DNA of 64,000 nt from Athripsodes cinereus (GCA_947579605.1 OX388322.1:1922001-1986000); one strand, 5' to 3'; shown: positions 1 to 11,300, counted from the stretch's first letter. Notes: generated by a model from the sequence alone, not told the origin. A program made the numbers and translations.

Positions 1-218
1 TGCCGATTTCTTTTTGTTTCATCTTAATCTGTCTCCTGGTCTTATCGGCGTTGATATCAGTCTGTACTCTGAGATTCAGGTCTCCGTAAATGTGTATGAT
101 GTAATTAAGCAGCCAGGTGTAACCTTTCTGAAGTCCCGGATCCATTTTATGTTTCTTATTCTGTTTAGGATCTGTAGGGGATGCTGTATAAGCTTCGACG
201 GTCGTAGGGCATCTATAT
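1..218 (-). CDS. Arl13b: Arl13b-like exon 3, truncated by the window edge
   Basis: The acceptor TTTTTCTCTTACAG lies just right of 218, and the frame from exon 2 continues as KYRCPTTVEAYTASPTDPKQ. After that comes a helix with GLQKGYTWLLNYIIHIYGDL and then a charged stretch with KTRRQIKMKQKEIG. This matches the end of the ARL13B G domain and the start of its basic/coiled-coil region. The reading frame is open to base 1. The sense-strand ORF over the same bases is a shadow. Confidence 0.85.
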
Positions 219-3200
219 CTGTAAGAGAAAAATAAATGATTGATTAATTTGTGGATAGTGATGTGAATTTATTAATCCACACATAAATATTCTAATGCGT
301 TCGTATGTATGTTCGTATGTCCTTAATGGACTCTGAAATAAGGAAAGACAGAAGTAAAATAATACACTCTATACGAGGTCTCATATCCTGGGCACGTTCA
401 AGGCCAAAAACATTTAAAATATCTTATGTATTGATAAAGATATTATAATAATAAAATTTGTATGGATAAATCTATGAAAGTTTTTGTAAGTAGCAATATT
501 CATAGTCGAACATTTTTCAGTGTACTGAATTAATTTCACAATGGATGTAACGAGAAATACATCAGTACTGAAACTAAACATATGGGGATTATTTTGGTTA
601 TAAATTATTGTGTTTGGTTATGATAAAAACTCCTGAATTATGCGAGTTAAAATTGCATATTTTTGACATCTTGGGCTAATTTCATAATGGCCGACATGAA
701 TGACATAGAATCCAATACATTAATATTTTGGTTGGTACATCGGTTCATTAGTTTGTTTGTTTTTTGACTTTTATGTCCTCTTTACGATATGTCTCATCCA
801 GTATGCGAGCTGAAAACATTTAATAAGTATTCTTTTATAAAGATTGAATTTATAAATCATGATGTATCAACAATCTTTTGTTGATGTTTTGTAAAATCAC
901 AAAAATCTCATATTATCTACAACAATCGACAATATGTGTTCTTATTTTATTGTAGGATATTCTTAGTTTCTTCTTATTTCTAAATATAGTTATCTGTTAT
1001 ATCAAACACAGAGAATTTAGAAAGATTTATCATATCAAATGAAATGTATCATCCACACATAAATATTCTAAAGCGTTCGTTAGTTCGTATGTCCTCAATG
1101 GACTCTGAAATAAGGAAAGACAGAAGTAAAATAATACACTCTATACGAGGTCTCATCTCCTGGGCACGTTCAAGGCCAAAAACATTTAAAATATCTTATG
1201 TATTGATAAAGAAATTATAATAATAAAATTTGTATGGAAAAATCTATGAAAGTTTTTGTAAGTAGCAATATTCATGGTCGAACATTTTTCAATGTACTGA
1301 ATTAATTTCACAATGGATGTAACGAGAAATACATCAGTACTGAAACTAAACATTTGGGGATTATTTTGGTTATAAATTATTGTGTTTGGTTATGATAAAA
1401 ACTCCTGAATTATGCGAGTTAAAATTGCATATTTTTGACATCTTGAGCTAATTTCATATTGGCCGACATGAATGACATAGAATCCAATACATTAATATTT
1501 AGGTTGGTACATTGGTTCATTTGTTTGTTTGTTTTGTGATTTGTATGTTCTTATCTTATTGTAAGATGTTTAGTGTTTTTCAAAATATAGTTATCTGTAA
1601 TATCAAAAACATAGAATTATTAATTCAGTGATATTTCAATGTTCTTTTGTCGAAGTATGCTAAACTTCAAAATATTAAAAAATCTTATATATCTACAACG
1701 ATACTATTAATACGTCTTCTTATTTTATTGTAAGATGTTTAGAGTTTTTCAAAATATAGTTATCTGTTATATCAAAAACATAGAATTATTAATTCAGTGA
1801 TACTTCAATGTTCTATTGTCGAAGTATGCTAAACTCCAAAATCTAAAAAAATCTTATATATCGACAACGATACTATTAATACATGTTTTTATTTTATTGT
1901 AAGATATTCAGAGTTCCTTTTTATTTCAAAATATAGTTATCTGTTTTATCAAAAACTGGGATCCAACTCAAATACAATGGCATGAAATATATCATTTTTA
2001 ATCATCTCATGTGCCTCATTTTTCTCATTTTTAATTAACCCATAGATAACATAAGTAAACTTGCATTTAACATAATACGGTGATAATTTAAGTAGGCACT
2101 TTTGTAATATATTACCACATATTATGCCTCCATCTATTTGTTTCATTAGAAGTATTTCATTTATTCAAAACAAGCATCTAAAAACATGAGATTTTCAAAG
2201 TTTAGATATTAAGATATTGGCTATTGATAAAGTAAATTGTTAGAATTGCATACCAGCTTTATAATTCCGTTTTAAGGCAATGTCTCACTCCAAAAATAAA
2301 ATTGTAGCTAAATATAAAACGTCATTTGTGTAACATCTATTTTAGGAATATAATTACATTTCAAATAAAGAATTATGACCGCGATTTGTAATTTCACATA
2401 ATAAAATTATTATTGTTTGGTTTGCGGTATTTTTAAATTTCACTGGGGTATTCTAAATTCAAAATAATTATAGAATATTATACGTTCTAAATGCAAACAT
2501 CTCAAAACTGTCATATAAGTGCCACAAATGTCAAAATCCAACGCTTTATCTGGGAGGCGTTCAGGGTAACATAAATATCGCTCGATGTTCAGTGACCTGA
2601 GCGACCATGAAGTTGCAATGAGTGGTGAATGGCACCCCGGATAATCGTGAACAACTTTGAGCGTTTTTATATTATTATTATTATTTGGATGATTTGTAAA
2701 GCGCCGTTTTGTGAAAAAAAATCCACCTCAAGGGCGCTCACATCCCAAATGTCATCGTACTGGCGCCATTTTCGTAAGATTCATTCGCGGTAGTGCGTCA
2801 TGCTTTACTTGATTACGTTTTTAATTTGAATAGTTAAATTGGCTTTGCTTTAAGAATGTTTTTAGGATAATGCATATTTAAACAAACCGTAAAAAATAAA
2901 TTATTCACTAAAATCTGCACTAACTATTTTAATTTCTCTTTCATTTCACTTCTTGAACTAAAAAAATATGATTTTCTGTTTTGAAAAATTATATACCGAC
3001 ACTTATGTTTGCAAGCGAAACTTGGACGTGGTTGAAAAAGGATGAGAGTGGAATAAATGCTGTAGAGATGCGTTCACTGAGAAGAATGGTTGGTAAAACG
3101 TTGCGAGATAGAGTGAAGAATGAGGATATCAGGAGAATGAGCGGATGTGAGAGGAGTGTTGTGAACAGAATGCGTGTAAACAAGTTGAGATGGTTTGGAC

Positions 3201-6200
3201 ATGTTGAGCGAATGCAAGATGAAAGGATGACGAAGAGGATGTATTTATCTGAAAGAAGGGGTGTGAGAAAGCGCGGACGTCCAAGAGCCACGTGGCTTGA
3301 TCACGTGGACCAAATTCTTAAGGACGGACGCGTGCTGAGTAAGAGAAATCAGCGTGCATGTATGAGAAACTGGATGAATGTAGAGGAAGCGAAAGAAGTA
3401 TGTAAGGATAGATCTATATGGCGTTCCGTTCTCTCTGCCTACCCCTCCTGGGACATGGCGTGAGGGTATAGTATAGTAGTAGTAGTAATTATATAAGACA
3501 AGAATACACCATAATTACGATTAACTTCGCAATTGTTTTGGCAACCGTCATCACTCAAACGTCAAGGTAACTGTCAGAGTGATAATCATCTTGCTATGAT
3601 TTCGGTAGATCACCCGACGACATGCCTGAACGCAACAGTGCGAGTCGTCGGGTGACTCGCTCCGGGCGCGTGAACGGATAGAGCGTCGTCGAGTGATCAC
3701 TCGGTGACTGTTTGAACGCCTCCCTGGGTTGCTAGAAAATAAATGTTGCCAGAAAATTGGTTATTGGTTATGGTTATTAATCTTTACTTTATTATGGTTT
3801 TATGAGTATTCGTTACTTTAAAATCAGTACCTGAAAAATAAATAATTGTTATTGATAATACATATCACACCAACATCAGTAGATTGGATTGCAGATTCTA
3901 TTTAAAATAAGTTTTTGGTATATCCTACATTGAATCCGTTTGGTAATACGTGCTTATTTATGCATGATTTTGGCACGCATAGAGCAGATTATTATTATGA
4001 CATATAGCTATTTTGGTGCTAAATAGATCTTAGACTTAAAGCATAATACTCAAGGTGTAACTAGACGTTAAATTAGCTGACTGAAACATAATAATTTAGA
4101 TTTGTAGACTGTAACTAGAAGTCAATTTTGTACACCGTAAATATATTTCAAATTTCCAATCTGTAAACGCCAATTAATGTTTGAGGAAAATGTTTGGTTG
4201 CTCCCGGTGAATAATAATTAATATGCTTAGTTGTTACCGGTACTTAATCCTTTTTAATTAAATGACATAACATCTGATTATCTAAAGGAGCGCTCACATT
4301 TGTTCACTTCCAGTGATCACTCTGGATGATCCTCCAAAATAAAAAGGTGTGAACAGGCGTTTCATCAATAGTCAATCGTTTCATCAATCACTAGCGATTC
4401 CGAATGAAACCGATTACTACCCGACATAATGTTGACGAAAGGTCCTTTCACTGAAACGACCATAAACAAGTTTTATCCTTTAATTTGTCTTATTCTCTAT
4501 GAATTTGTATTGAAAGTCAGAATCGTGTACCAAATTATCATACTTTCGTGAATTTTATTCATTTGATTTAAATTTTATTAAGTGCTATTTTTCATTTATT
4601 TTTACGACGTCAAACTACATACAACATGACCGTGAGTGTCGGATGGCAGTGAATGTATAGGATGAACAAATGTGAACAGGTGAAGCAATGTGAATGCTAC
4701 TTTAGTATTACAAACTGAAAAAAATGTAGACTGAAACCAGAAGTCAAATTTGCACACAGTTACTGGATGTTAAATTTCCAACATCCAGTAACTGTAAAAC
4801 GACAATTCATGTTTGAGGAGGTCGTTTGGTTGTTACCATAGAATAATAAACATACTTTGATGTTATTGGTAGTTATTTTTTTTTATAAAAGATATACCTA
4901 TCTGGGTTTTGTTATTTTTTTTATTTTTTAATCTAATGACAAAACATCTGAATATCTAAGTAACTGAAAATAAAAACTTAAAATACCAATTCAAATGTGG
5001 GAAATTTTATTTAACTATGTTGGTAGGTAACCAACCAATTATTATTATTTTTTCTCAAAATAGAGCATTTACCCGTTTTTTTTCTGTTATAGGCATTTCC
5101 TAATTTTTTACTTAAATAAGGGGATGTGGGTTTTAAACACTGAGTTTTTAAATTGGGAAGAGGTTAAAGTACCTACTTTTTTTCAGGTAGGCACCTACTA
5201 ATATTGACGTGTGTGATTACAAACTTCATGTTTTGAAATTGGGAAGAATTTTTTTTATATAGGTTTTGCATTTTTTATTTACTTAATCAGTTTTACGTAG
5301 TTAGTGCTTACTTCACTTTTTTCAATAAGATTGTGTAGTTTTAACACATTTATTTGGATGATTATCTGTTTTTAAACCCGAGCGATGCCGGGTTATAAAA
5401 GCTAGTTAATATAATAATACAAAAATTAGTTCCACAACTAAAATTTCAGGAATTTTGACTAATTTATTGTGGTACGTGATGTAGGATAATTTTGATTATG
5501 TTTTATCTATACTTGTATAATATGTAGTAATTTTCTGTTTTGTTCTTATAACGAGAAACATAAGCATTCTGTTTATAAAGACTTACTTATTAACTACAGC
5601 TTCAATGTCGAGACTTTCCACCAGATCCACATCATCTAAGGCTCCTTCTACGTCTTGTTTATTGGCCAGGATCAATACGGGTTTACCTGCAAACGAAATA
5701 AAATAATACACAATGATTATCAAATCAACTATGAATACACACAATTCTGCATTGAATTTTTGGTTGGATCACAAAAAATTTACTTTACATAGCAATAAGT
5801 GATGAATTAAATGGTATACCTCGTAAGACGTATAACTCTTAAAAATGATATTTCGCAAATACCCACAATTTACAGTAGGATACTTGAAAACTTACAGATA
5901 AGAGTGGAGACTTATTCTTCGAAAGGACTCCATAATGGGTCTCCACTCCACTATCAACAAATGATTGACATAAAAATAGTTTTTTTTTTTTTGAATTCAC
6001 ATCCATTCCGAAAAATTAACAGAAATATTCTGTTCACTCTGGGAATTGGACCCGGGAACTCTCGCTTACAAGGCCGAGACTGCTGTATAGAGTGGTAGTC
6101 CACCTTATTTTAAATAGGTATTAACTAGATAGATATGTGTACAGTCGTACACAAAGGTATGTGAACTTCCTTTAAGAATGTATGATACAGAATCTTGCTA

Positions 6201-7185
6201 CTTTTGAATAGACACGAGATTAGTTATGAGTACTCTTTAAGCCCAGGGCAACATTCCCAGTTCTTCCGTATCATACTTATAATATGTCTTTCAAATTCAA
6301 AGATGATTAATATCTACACTCATGAGCAAGTGAAATCTAGTTTTCTGACACCCAATTGTGTCAAAAATTCAACATATTGTATTTTATTTTAATGAACAAA
6401 CACCATATAGATTGGCTATTTTAAAAATAGACTTGATAAGTTAATATATACCTATAGGTACTCTGTTATATTGTAACAATAATCCTAATTTATATTTTAT
6501 TATCAAATTACTGATTAGTTTGAAGTATGAACCCATGACCTTTTCATCTAAAACCAACATTTTTATCATTTCCAAACTGATACAGCAACATCTAAGTCAG
6601 AAAACTAATTTAATATAACGGAATATTGTTTCTCGTGTAGGTACAATACACGAATATCACAGAAAAATTCAGGTCAAATCATGCACCCCTACATTCGTCT
6701 TCGTCCACACATGTTCCAACTTGTACAACCTTGACTTCAATTTTTAAGAAAAACAATTAAATATAACAGATTTCAAGTGAAATTGTAAAAATGTATGAAA
6801 AATAGTTGATTTGATGATGTTTTGAATGCTTACCTGAGATTTTCTCATGAGATAAGACTGCCCTCAACACTTCCCTACACTCGTCCAGTCTTCCAAGATC
6901 AGTAGAGTCTACCACGAATATAACACCGTGGACATCGCTATAATATTGCTCCCATATTGCCCTGAATCCTGAACCTCCTCCCAAATCATAAATCACAACA
7001 GGATATCTTCTGTGAACTAAATTATAAGCCTTAAAACCAACTGTAGGGCATACCTCCCTCTCACTTTGACCGGTCAAATTATTCGCAGTTTTCGTTTTAC
7101 CGGCATTGTCCAACCCAACAAGTAATAAATTAATTTTCCTTTCGTTCCTCTCCCTACCGATGCACTTATCAATTACGTTGCCCAT
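1..7185 (-). CDS. Arl13b: Arl13b-like ciliary small GTPase, 3' end off the window
   Basis: ARL13B is an atypical Arf-family GTPase of the ciliary membrane that acts as exchange factor for ARL3. Three exons join in frame: 7185-6834, 5686-5587 and 218-1, giving 223 visible residues before the left edge. The P-loop GLDNAGKT is at residues 24-31, switch I Thr in CPTVGF near 48, DLGGG at 67-71 and NKQD at 126-129. The G3 motif has Gly where Arf proteins have the catalytic Gln; that substitution is typical of ARL13B. The third exon continues with a GLQKGYTWLLNYI segment matching the end of the G domain. The coiled-coil and proline-rich tail expected of the family would lie outside the window. The N-terminus reads MGNVIDKC, which would allow myristoylation at Gly2 and palmitoylation at Cys8 (inference). 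The 5.4 kb second intron is full of repeats. Family assignment is firm; exon edges were read by eye. Confidence 0.9.
275..1960. repeat. Satellite-like array: 776-bp duplicated block plus 169-bp monomers
   Basis: The block starting ATCCACACATAAATATTCTA at 275 recurs at 1051 with only scattered substitutions over about 500 bp, an offset of 776. To its right a shorter unit starting GTAAGATGTTTAG repeats at 1561, 1730 and 1899, a period of 169 bp, and a diverged relative (GTAGGATATTC) lies at 952 inside the larger unit. No ORF is present. The array lies in Arl13b intron 2. Confidence 0.8.
2552..3724. mobile_element. Possible inverted-repeat element hosting a LINE insertion
   Basis: GGGAGGCGTTCA at 2552 is the exact reverse complement of TGAACGCCTCCC at 3713. 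Just inside the right end is a second, shorter inverted pair around CACCCGACGAC / GTCGTCGGGTG (about 3610-3655). I saw no target duplication. A CR1-like 3' tail (CGCCGTTTTGTG...CAAGGGCGC near 2700-2740) and an RTE-like fragment sit inside, so the element would be nested and old. Confidence 0.4.
2981..3485 (+). mobile_element. RTE-like non-LTR retrotransposon, 3' fragment
   Basis: A 160-codon open frame matches the C-terminal tail of RTE-clade reverse transcriptases: MRSLRRMVGK, LRWFGHVERMQDERMT, KRGRPRATWLDHV and DRSIWR appear in order. It is followed by TACCCCTCCTGGGACATGGC, GTGAGGGTATAG and a TAG-repeat tail. The copy is 5' truncated, with the endonuclease and RT core missing. It closely resembles the copy at 55480, so the family was active fairly recently. 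Confidence 0.85.
4106..4980. repeat. Direct repeat pair flanking a MITE
   Basis: Segments at about 4106-4285 and 4730-4960 share TAGACTG, AGAAGTCAA, TTTGAGGA, GTTTGGTTG and AATGACA(T/A)AACATCTGA in the same order. Between them lies the inverted-repeat element at 4295-4674. Confidence 0.6.
4295..4674. mobile_element. MITE-like repeat (family also at 11.0 and 35.4 kb)
   Basis: CACATTTGTTCA (4295) and TGAACAAATGTG (4663) are exact inverted ends. Inside are AGTGATCACTC, CCATAAACAAGTTTTA and TCTCTATGA blocks that recur in the same order near 11030-11290 and 35340-35676. It is non-coding, and no clear target duplication was read. Confidence 0.6.
5587..5686 (-). CDS. Arl13b: Arl13b-like exon 2
   Basis: A 100-base exon between TTTGCAG and GTAAGT. 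It reads KPVLILANKQDVEGALDDVD and on to VVNK, with the G4 specificity motif NKQD. It completes the Gly codon started in exon 1 and leaves two bases of a Lys codon for exon 3. It is too short and in too repeat-rich a setting to stand out as an ORF. Confidence 0.9.
6010..6107 (-). mobile_element. tRNA-derived SINE head, degraded
   Basis: The reverse strand reads GGACTACCACTC, CAGTCTCGGCCTTG and GGGTCCAATTCCC, a B-box-like arm. It lies beside a poly-T run at 5980-5991. The copy lies in Arl13b intron 1, and I saw little else in the rest of that intron (5687-6833). Confidence 0.45.
6834..7185 (-). CDS. Arl13b: Arl13b-like exon 1 (first coding exon)
   Basis: Encodes residues 1-117 plus the first base of Gly118: the acylation-type N-terminus, P-loop, switch I, DLGGG and the FVVDSTD strand. 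The donor reads CTCAG|GTAAGC. An open frame continues past the donor for about 25 codons of non-homologous sequence, so the apparent ORF down to 6757 is intron read-through. The intron is phase 1. Confidence 0.9.
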
Positions 7186-8430
7186 TTTTCATAAGCGATT
7201 TATGCACATTATTCAACACAACTAATCAGTCTTTGCGAAACGAAGTTTGAAGTATACGATTTGTCATCAAACAAGCGCCATTTGTAAACAGAGATAATTT
7301 ATCATCCAATTTTTATGGCTAATTGATGATAAGATTTTGCGATTAAATTATTTGTCTATGGTCAATATGAATCATACTGAAAATGCTTAAAGTCAGTGCT
7401 TAAAGTAGATCAATTAAATTAATATTGATATAACTATGCACGGCATAAGTAGGATTTCCACAAATGCCCAGAATAAAATAAACACTGATATGTACCTAAG
7501 AGTCCGTCGCATAGATTTGACCCAGTGGTACCATCGAATGTAGTAGTGATATATAAAATCTGGCACCAATTGGATCGAATATAAAGCACGGCCGACGAAA
7601 CTGAAAAACTACTCCTTTAGTATAATTTATTGTACTTCTATGTTGCCTAATTTCCTGCTTCCAGACTTTGATTGTAGCAAAGAGAAATATTATAATAACT
7701 TACAGTTATGTTTGTAGGAGGCAGCAGTACCTACATTAGAAATAAATAATATTACGCAAATATTTCCTCTGGACAAAATTTATTGCTTTAACAATATAAA
7801 TGATGTATATAATCTCACTTAATTTATGAGTTTGATAGAATTGTTTGCTTTCTGTATTAAGTTCATTGAGCTAATAAAGATTGTTGATATGGAAACATCG
7901 GTAGGTACTTTTATCAGATAATTTAATAATTTCTATAAATATCTAACACAGCATTGAGTTTATTCATAGAGGCAGTGATAAGTAAAAGGTTGCTTTATTA
8001 CTTCCAGGAGCATGATATCTCTAATAATATAAATAATTATCTTTTGTTAATATTTATTTATTTACCCTATGAATGGCTATAATAGCCTTTGACAATAACT
8101 TTCTACATCACCACAGCATTATTCAAAAATGGAACCAACTGAATATTCAGGTGTAGGAATAAAAAATAAAATAAAACCATCCTACATTGTACATTTAATT
8201 TATTACTGTATACAGAAGAAATTTATCCTTCATTAGGTAAACTTTTATTCATGAAATAAAAAATGCAGGAATAAGAATTTATACAATGAAAATAAATTTG
8301 AATTAAGTATATCACTTTATACCGTAGACGTATATAACTATGGACTATTCATAAAATTTTCACAACTGAGATATTCTATTCTTGCCATCTTTTATGCATA
8401 TTTAAAATGTGTAAGTAAGAATGAAACAGA
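7186..8430. other. Upstream of Arl13b; no gene seen
   Basis: This stretch holds the presumed promoter and 5' UTR of the Arl13b-like gene at its left end and otherwise AT-rich sequence. I saw no ORF with homology and no recognisable element. Confidence 0.5.
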
Positions 8431-8820
8431 TTATAGTTTCAAAGAAAACCTATTTGGACAGAAAAACTGGATGATTTCAATCTGACTAGGGCTTGGAGAG
8501 AAAGATGGAATGGCGTAGACTTGTTGATAAACAAGAGCATCATCGAAGACTCTACTCTTAGGGTGCCGGGCTTCAATCTTCCCCAAAAATTCTGGATTCA
8601 ACAGAACAGAATTTGTATAGGTCAAGATTACTACAACTACCTAATGTGGAAATGGAGTAGGAGGAGGTCTCCTGAATGCGACTGTGGGGCTCAGTCCCAA
8701 ACAATCCAACACCTGGTGGAGGAGTGTCCAGGAAGAAACTATGAGGGAGACTGGACGGATATTCATAGGTCGACCCCAGATGCGATGCAGTGGCTTTCTG
8801 GACAGGAACCGAGGATTTGA
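8431..8820 (+). mobile_element. Non-LTR retrotransposon C-terminal fragment (zinc-knuckle type tail)
   Basis: The plus frame reads LDDFNLTRAWRERW, then VPGFNLPQKFWIQQNRICIG, then a zinc-knuckle-like CDCGAQSQTIQHLVEECPG and MQWLSGQEPRI before a stop. GF-LP, NR-G, CxCG, QT-H-V-ECP and the WL ending are typical of LINE ORF2 C-termini. It is 5' truncated. A diverged relative is at 48660-48880. Confidence 0.75.
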
Positions 8821-9244
8821 TTTGGAATGACTATTGAACGCAGCAATCTAGCTAAGAAAATCAACACAAGCCGAAATCATACAAAAAGTAAAATAAAGTA
8901 AGTTACAAAGAAACGTATGAAAATCGATTGGTGAAACATTTATTAAACAGCAAATGACGTGAAGTTCGCAAATTTTTCCTAATTATTTAAGCATTTTCTA
9001 ATAGGCCGTATATTTTCTACTATTTCTATGGAATATTCAGTGAGTGACACTCGCCTACAACCAATAACAAATCGACTAATCTCAATGTGCATATTCGGGG
9101 CACATACCTGTTCACTAAATATTTCACTTAATTTGCTTCATAGCTAGTCTATAGTTATAAATGTTTATGCTTAATACCAAATCAACGGTATATATATATA
9201 TAGACACATGTAGTGAAGAATTATATATATATATATATATATAT

Positions 9245-9695
9245 ATGAATGACTATGTGATCAAATTTTCATCGGAAATGCATGTGCAACATGCATTCCA
9301 TTGATGAAAGATCACTTGATTTTACGCAGGAGATAGTATGAGGTGAAGGTTTTACTCCATTTCACTGCGTACAGTCGGGCAGAGACTTGGCTCTTGCCTT
9401 TGCATGTGAGACGAGACATGGCATGTTGCACATGCATTTCCGATGAAAATTTGATCACACAGTCATTCATAATATGCGATACTCCCCGCATACTGGATTT
9501 AATGTTGTGTCGGCCATTCTGCGAGATGGTCCTGAAGAAGCACATGTATACACAATGCAGAAACACAACACCTATTCTGCAAATCCAATCTGCATATTCC
9601 GGTGACGGGCCATGTCTCGTCCCACATGCAAAGGCAAGAGCCAAGTCTCTGCCCGACTGTACGCAGTGAAATGGAGTAAAACCTTCACCTCATAT
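9245..9695. mobile_element. Interlocked inverted repeats between (TA)n tracts
   Basis: Arm B at 9245-9294 is the reverse complement of 9421-9470 (50 bp, one mismatch). Arm A at 9337-9422 is the reverse complement of 9609-9695 (about 86 bp, one mismatch seen). The order is therefore B, A, B', A'. The block is flanked by (TA)n at 9223-9246 and 9693-9711. The ORFs on both strands of this block are by-products of the palindromes. Confidence 0.8.
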
Positions 9696-9765
9696 ATATA
9701 TATATATATATGCGAAGTGATTTTTATTCGTATAACATGGAATTTTTACACCTACGAAAGTGTTG

Positions 9766-10015
9766 ATATGATGTATTTTTTTCAATAGGTATGAACCAAA
9801 TCACAATCTATGCATCACTTGCAGGGTAGAGAAGAGAGTATTAGGTGTTCCGATGCTTACGAATCGGCTTTGGCTGGCTTAAAGCGCTTAAGCCAGCCAA
9901 AGCCGATTCGTAAGCATCGGAACACCTAATACTCTCTTCTCTACCCTGCAAGTGATGCATAGATTGTGATTTGGTTCATACCTATCGAAAAAAAAAAAAA
10001 AAAAATACATCATAT
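9766..10015. mobile_element. Large near-perfect hairpin element flanked by (TA)n
   Basis: The left arm 9766-9882 and right arm 9888-10015 are reverse complements with a five-base loop (AGCGC at 9883-9887). The only differences I saw are one base near 9784 and a longer A-run in the right arm (18 A against 7 T). The outer ends read ATATGATGTA / TACATCATAT and run into TA microsatellite on the right. The middle is GC-richer than its surroundings. No coding capacity. Confidence 0.85.
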
Positions 10016-10439
10016 ATATATATATATATATAGACACAAGCACTTTCTTGCTTTGCTGTTTGAAGTTGATGCGAAGCTGGACAATGCACCTTTAGATTTT
10101 TAATTTGATTTATTTCATTGACCAATTATTGCTGAATGAAAAAATAAATTATACCTTTAAAGTTACTAACACCAAAATCCATTTAAAAAATATACTACTA
10201 CTACTACTATACCATCACGGCATATCCCAAAAAAATATAAATTAACTAATTAATTTACATATTTGAAAATAATTATTTCCCTGTATTTAAATTAAACCAA
10301 AAAAATAAAATTGCATTAACACTCTTCCATATTTACAGTAAAAAGAAACAATGTTATGTTGTTGTACACTCATTTTAGGTTTTATGAGCTTCACAAAATA
10401 TTGTCTCCTTTGAAATAAATGAGGTTATAACAAATTAAC

Positions 10440-10575
10440 GATTGATGATTCTTGGTGGAAATCCATGATAATGAAATCTTAAAATGAAAACACTTAAAGT
10501 AATTTCACTTGACATTATTTTATTTACTAGACAACTTTCATGAGCTCCAGCTCCCATTATCAGGTGAATACGTAG
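10440..10575 (+). repeat. Copy of the TTCCGCTCTCAT-core repeat family (diverged)
   Basis: Contains GATTCTTGGTGGAA, then GAGCTCCAGCTCCCATTATC and AGGTGA. The same blocks in the same order occur at 57290-57420, and in reverse at 46570-46720 and, in part, 20540-20665. The remaining sequence from 10580 to 11030 is AT-rich with nothing recognisable. Confidence 0.5.
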
Positions 10576-11029
10576 TGAAGCTATTTCACTAAGTTTTATA
10601 GCATACATACATACATATTTACAAACAGACTAAAACATTTATGTGAAGATTTCTAAATATTGTGACATATCAAAACATTTCCATACACCATATATTACCT
10701 ACGTACTATAAAACAATTAATTTTATATACCTATCTATACACACGATTATTATAAAACATTGTTATAAAACAATTTTATTAATCTTTTTAATTATTCATC
10801 ACCTTTAACATGTTTTAAAGTAAAAACAATAAATTGAATACAAAAAATAAATATTATTATTTTTGCTTATTCCACAGTCTAAAATGTCCCATTCGAATTA
10901 AACTAATTGAATTTAAGTAAATCAATTTGGTTATTTATTTATCTAATACGTTGCAAAAACTTCCACAAGAATTCACTGTATGTAATAATGAACGCACATA
11001 AAAGTATCTCTGCCCTTGTTAAGAGGAGT

Positions 11030-11300
11030 TCACATTTTTAAATTTGAATAATCAATAAAGATGAATCATCCAAAGTGAAAAGTGTGAATGGACGTTTCAT
11101 TCTCAGTGATCACTCAGGATGACGGATGAAAGCAATTACCACCCAACATAATTTTGATGAAAGCTCATTTTCCTGAAACGGCCATAAACAAGTTTTTTTT
11201 TTAATTATTTGTCCCTATTCTCTATGATTAGAATCAAATGTCAGAATCATAGACAATAGATAATTCTTCTTGATTAAGTTTTCCAATTTCCTTATATACT
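11030..11300 (+). mobile_element. MITE-like repeat, second copy
   Basis: Shares AGTGATCACTC, ACCACCC, GATGAAAG, CCATAAACAAGTTTT and TATTCTCTATGA with 4295-4674, in the same order. It lies about 400 bp beyond the 3' end of the first zinc-finger gene. Confidence 0.5.

Noticed and set aside
2989..3291. Minus-strand frame opposite the LINE coding region
   Set aside because: Antisense shadow of the RTE-like C-terminal frame; the same shadow appears at 55466-55777.
6757..6833. C-terminal extension of the Arl13b first exon
   Set aside because: It lies past a good GTAAGC donor, and the next exon continues the conserved protein exactly.
9312..9669. Overlapping plus and minus frames of about 108-110 codons
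   Set aside because: They arise from the inverted repeats, which open both strands together; no protein family is visible.
9180..10035. Assembly artefact from palindromic misjoins
   Set aside because: Considered because arms are nearly identical, but distinct TA tracts, small arm differences and unequal A-runs argue for real sequence. Long reads would settle it.
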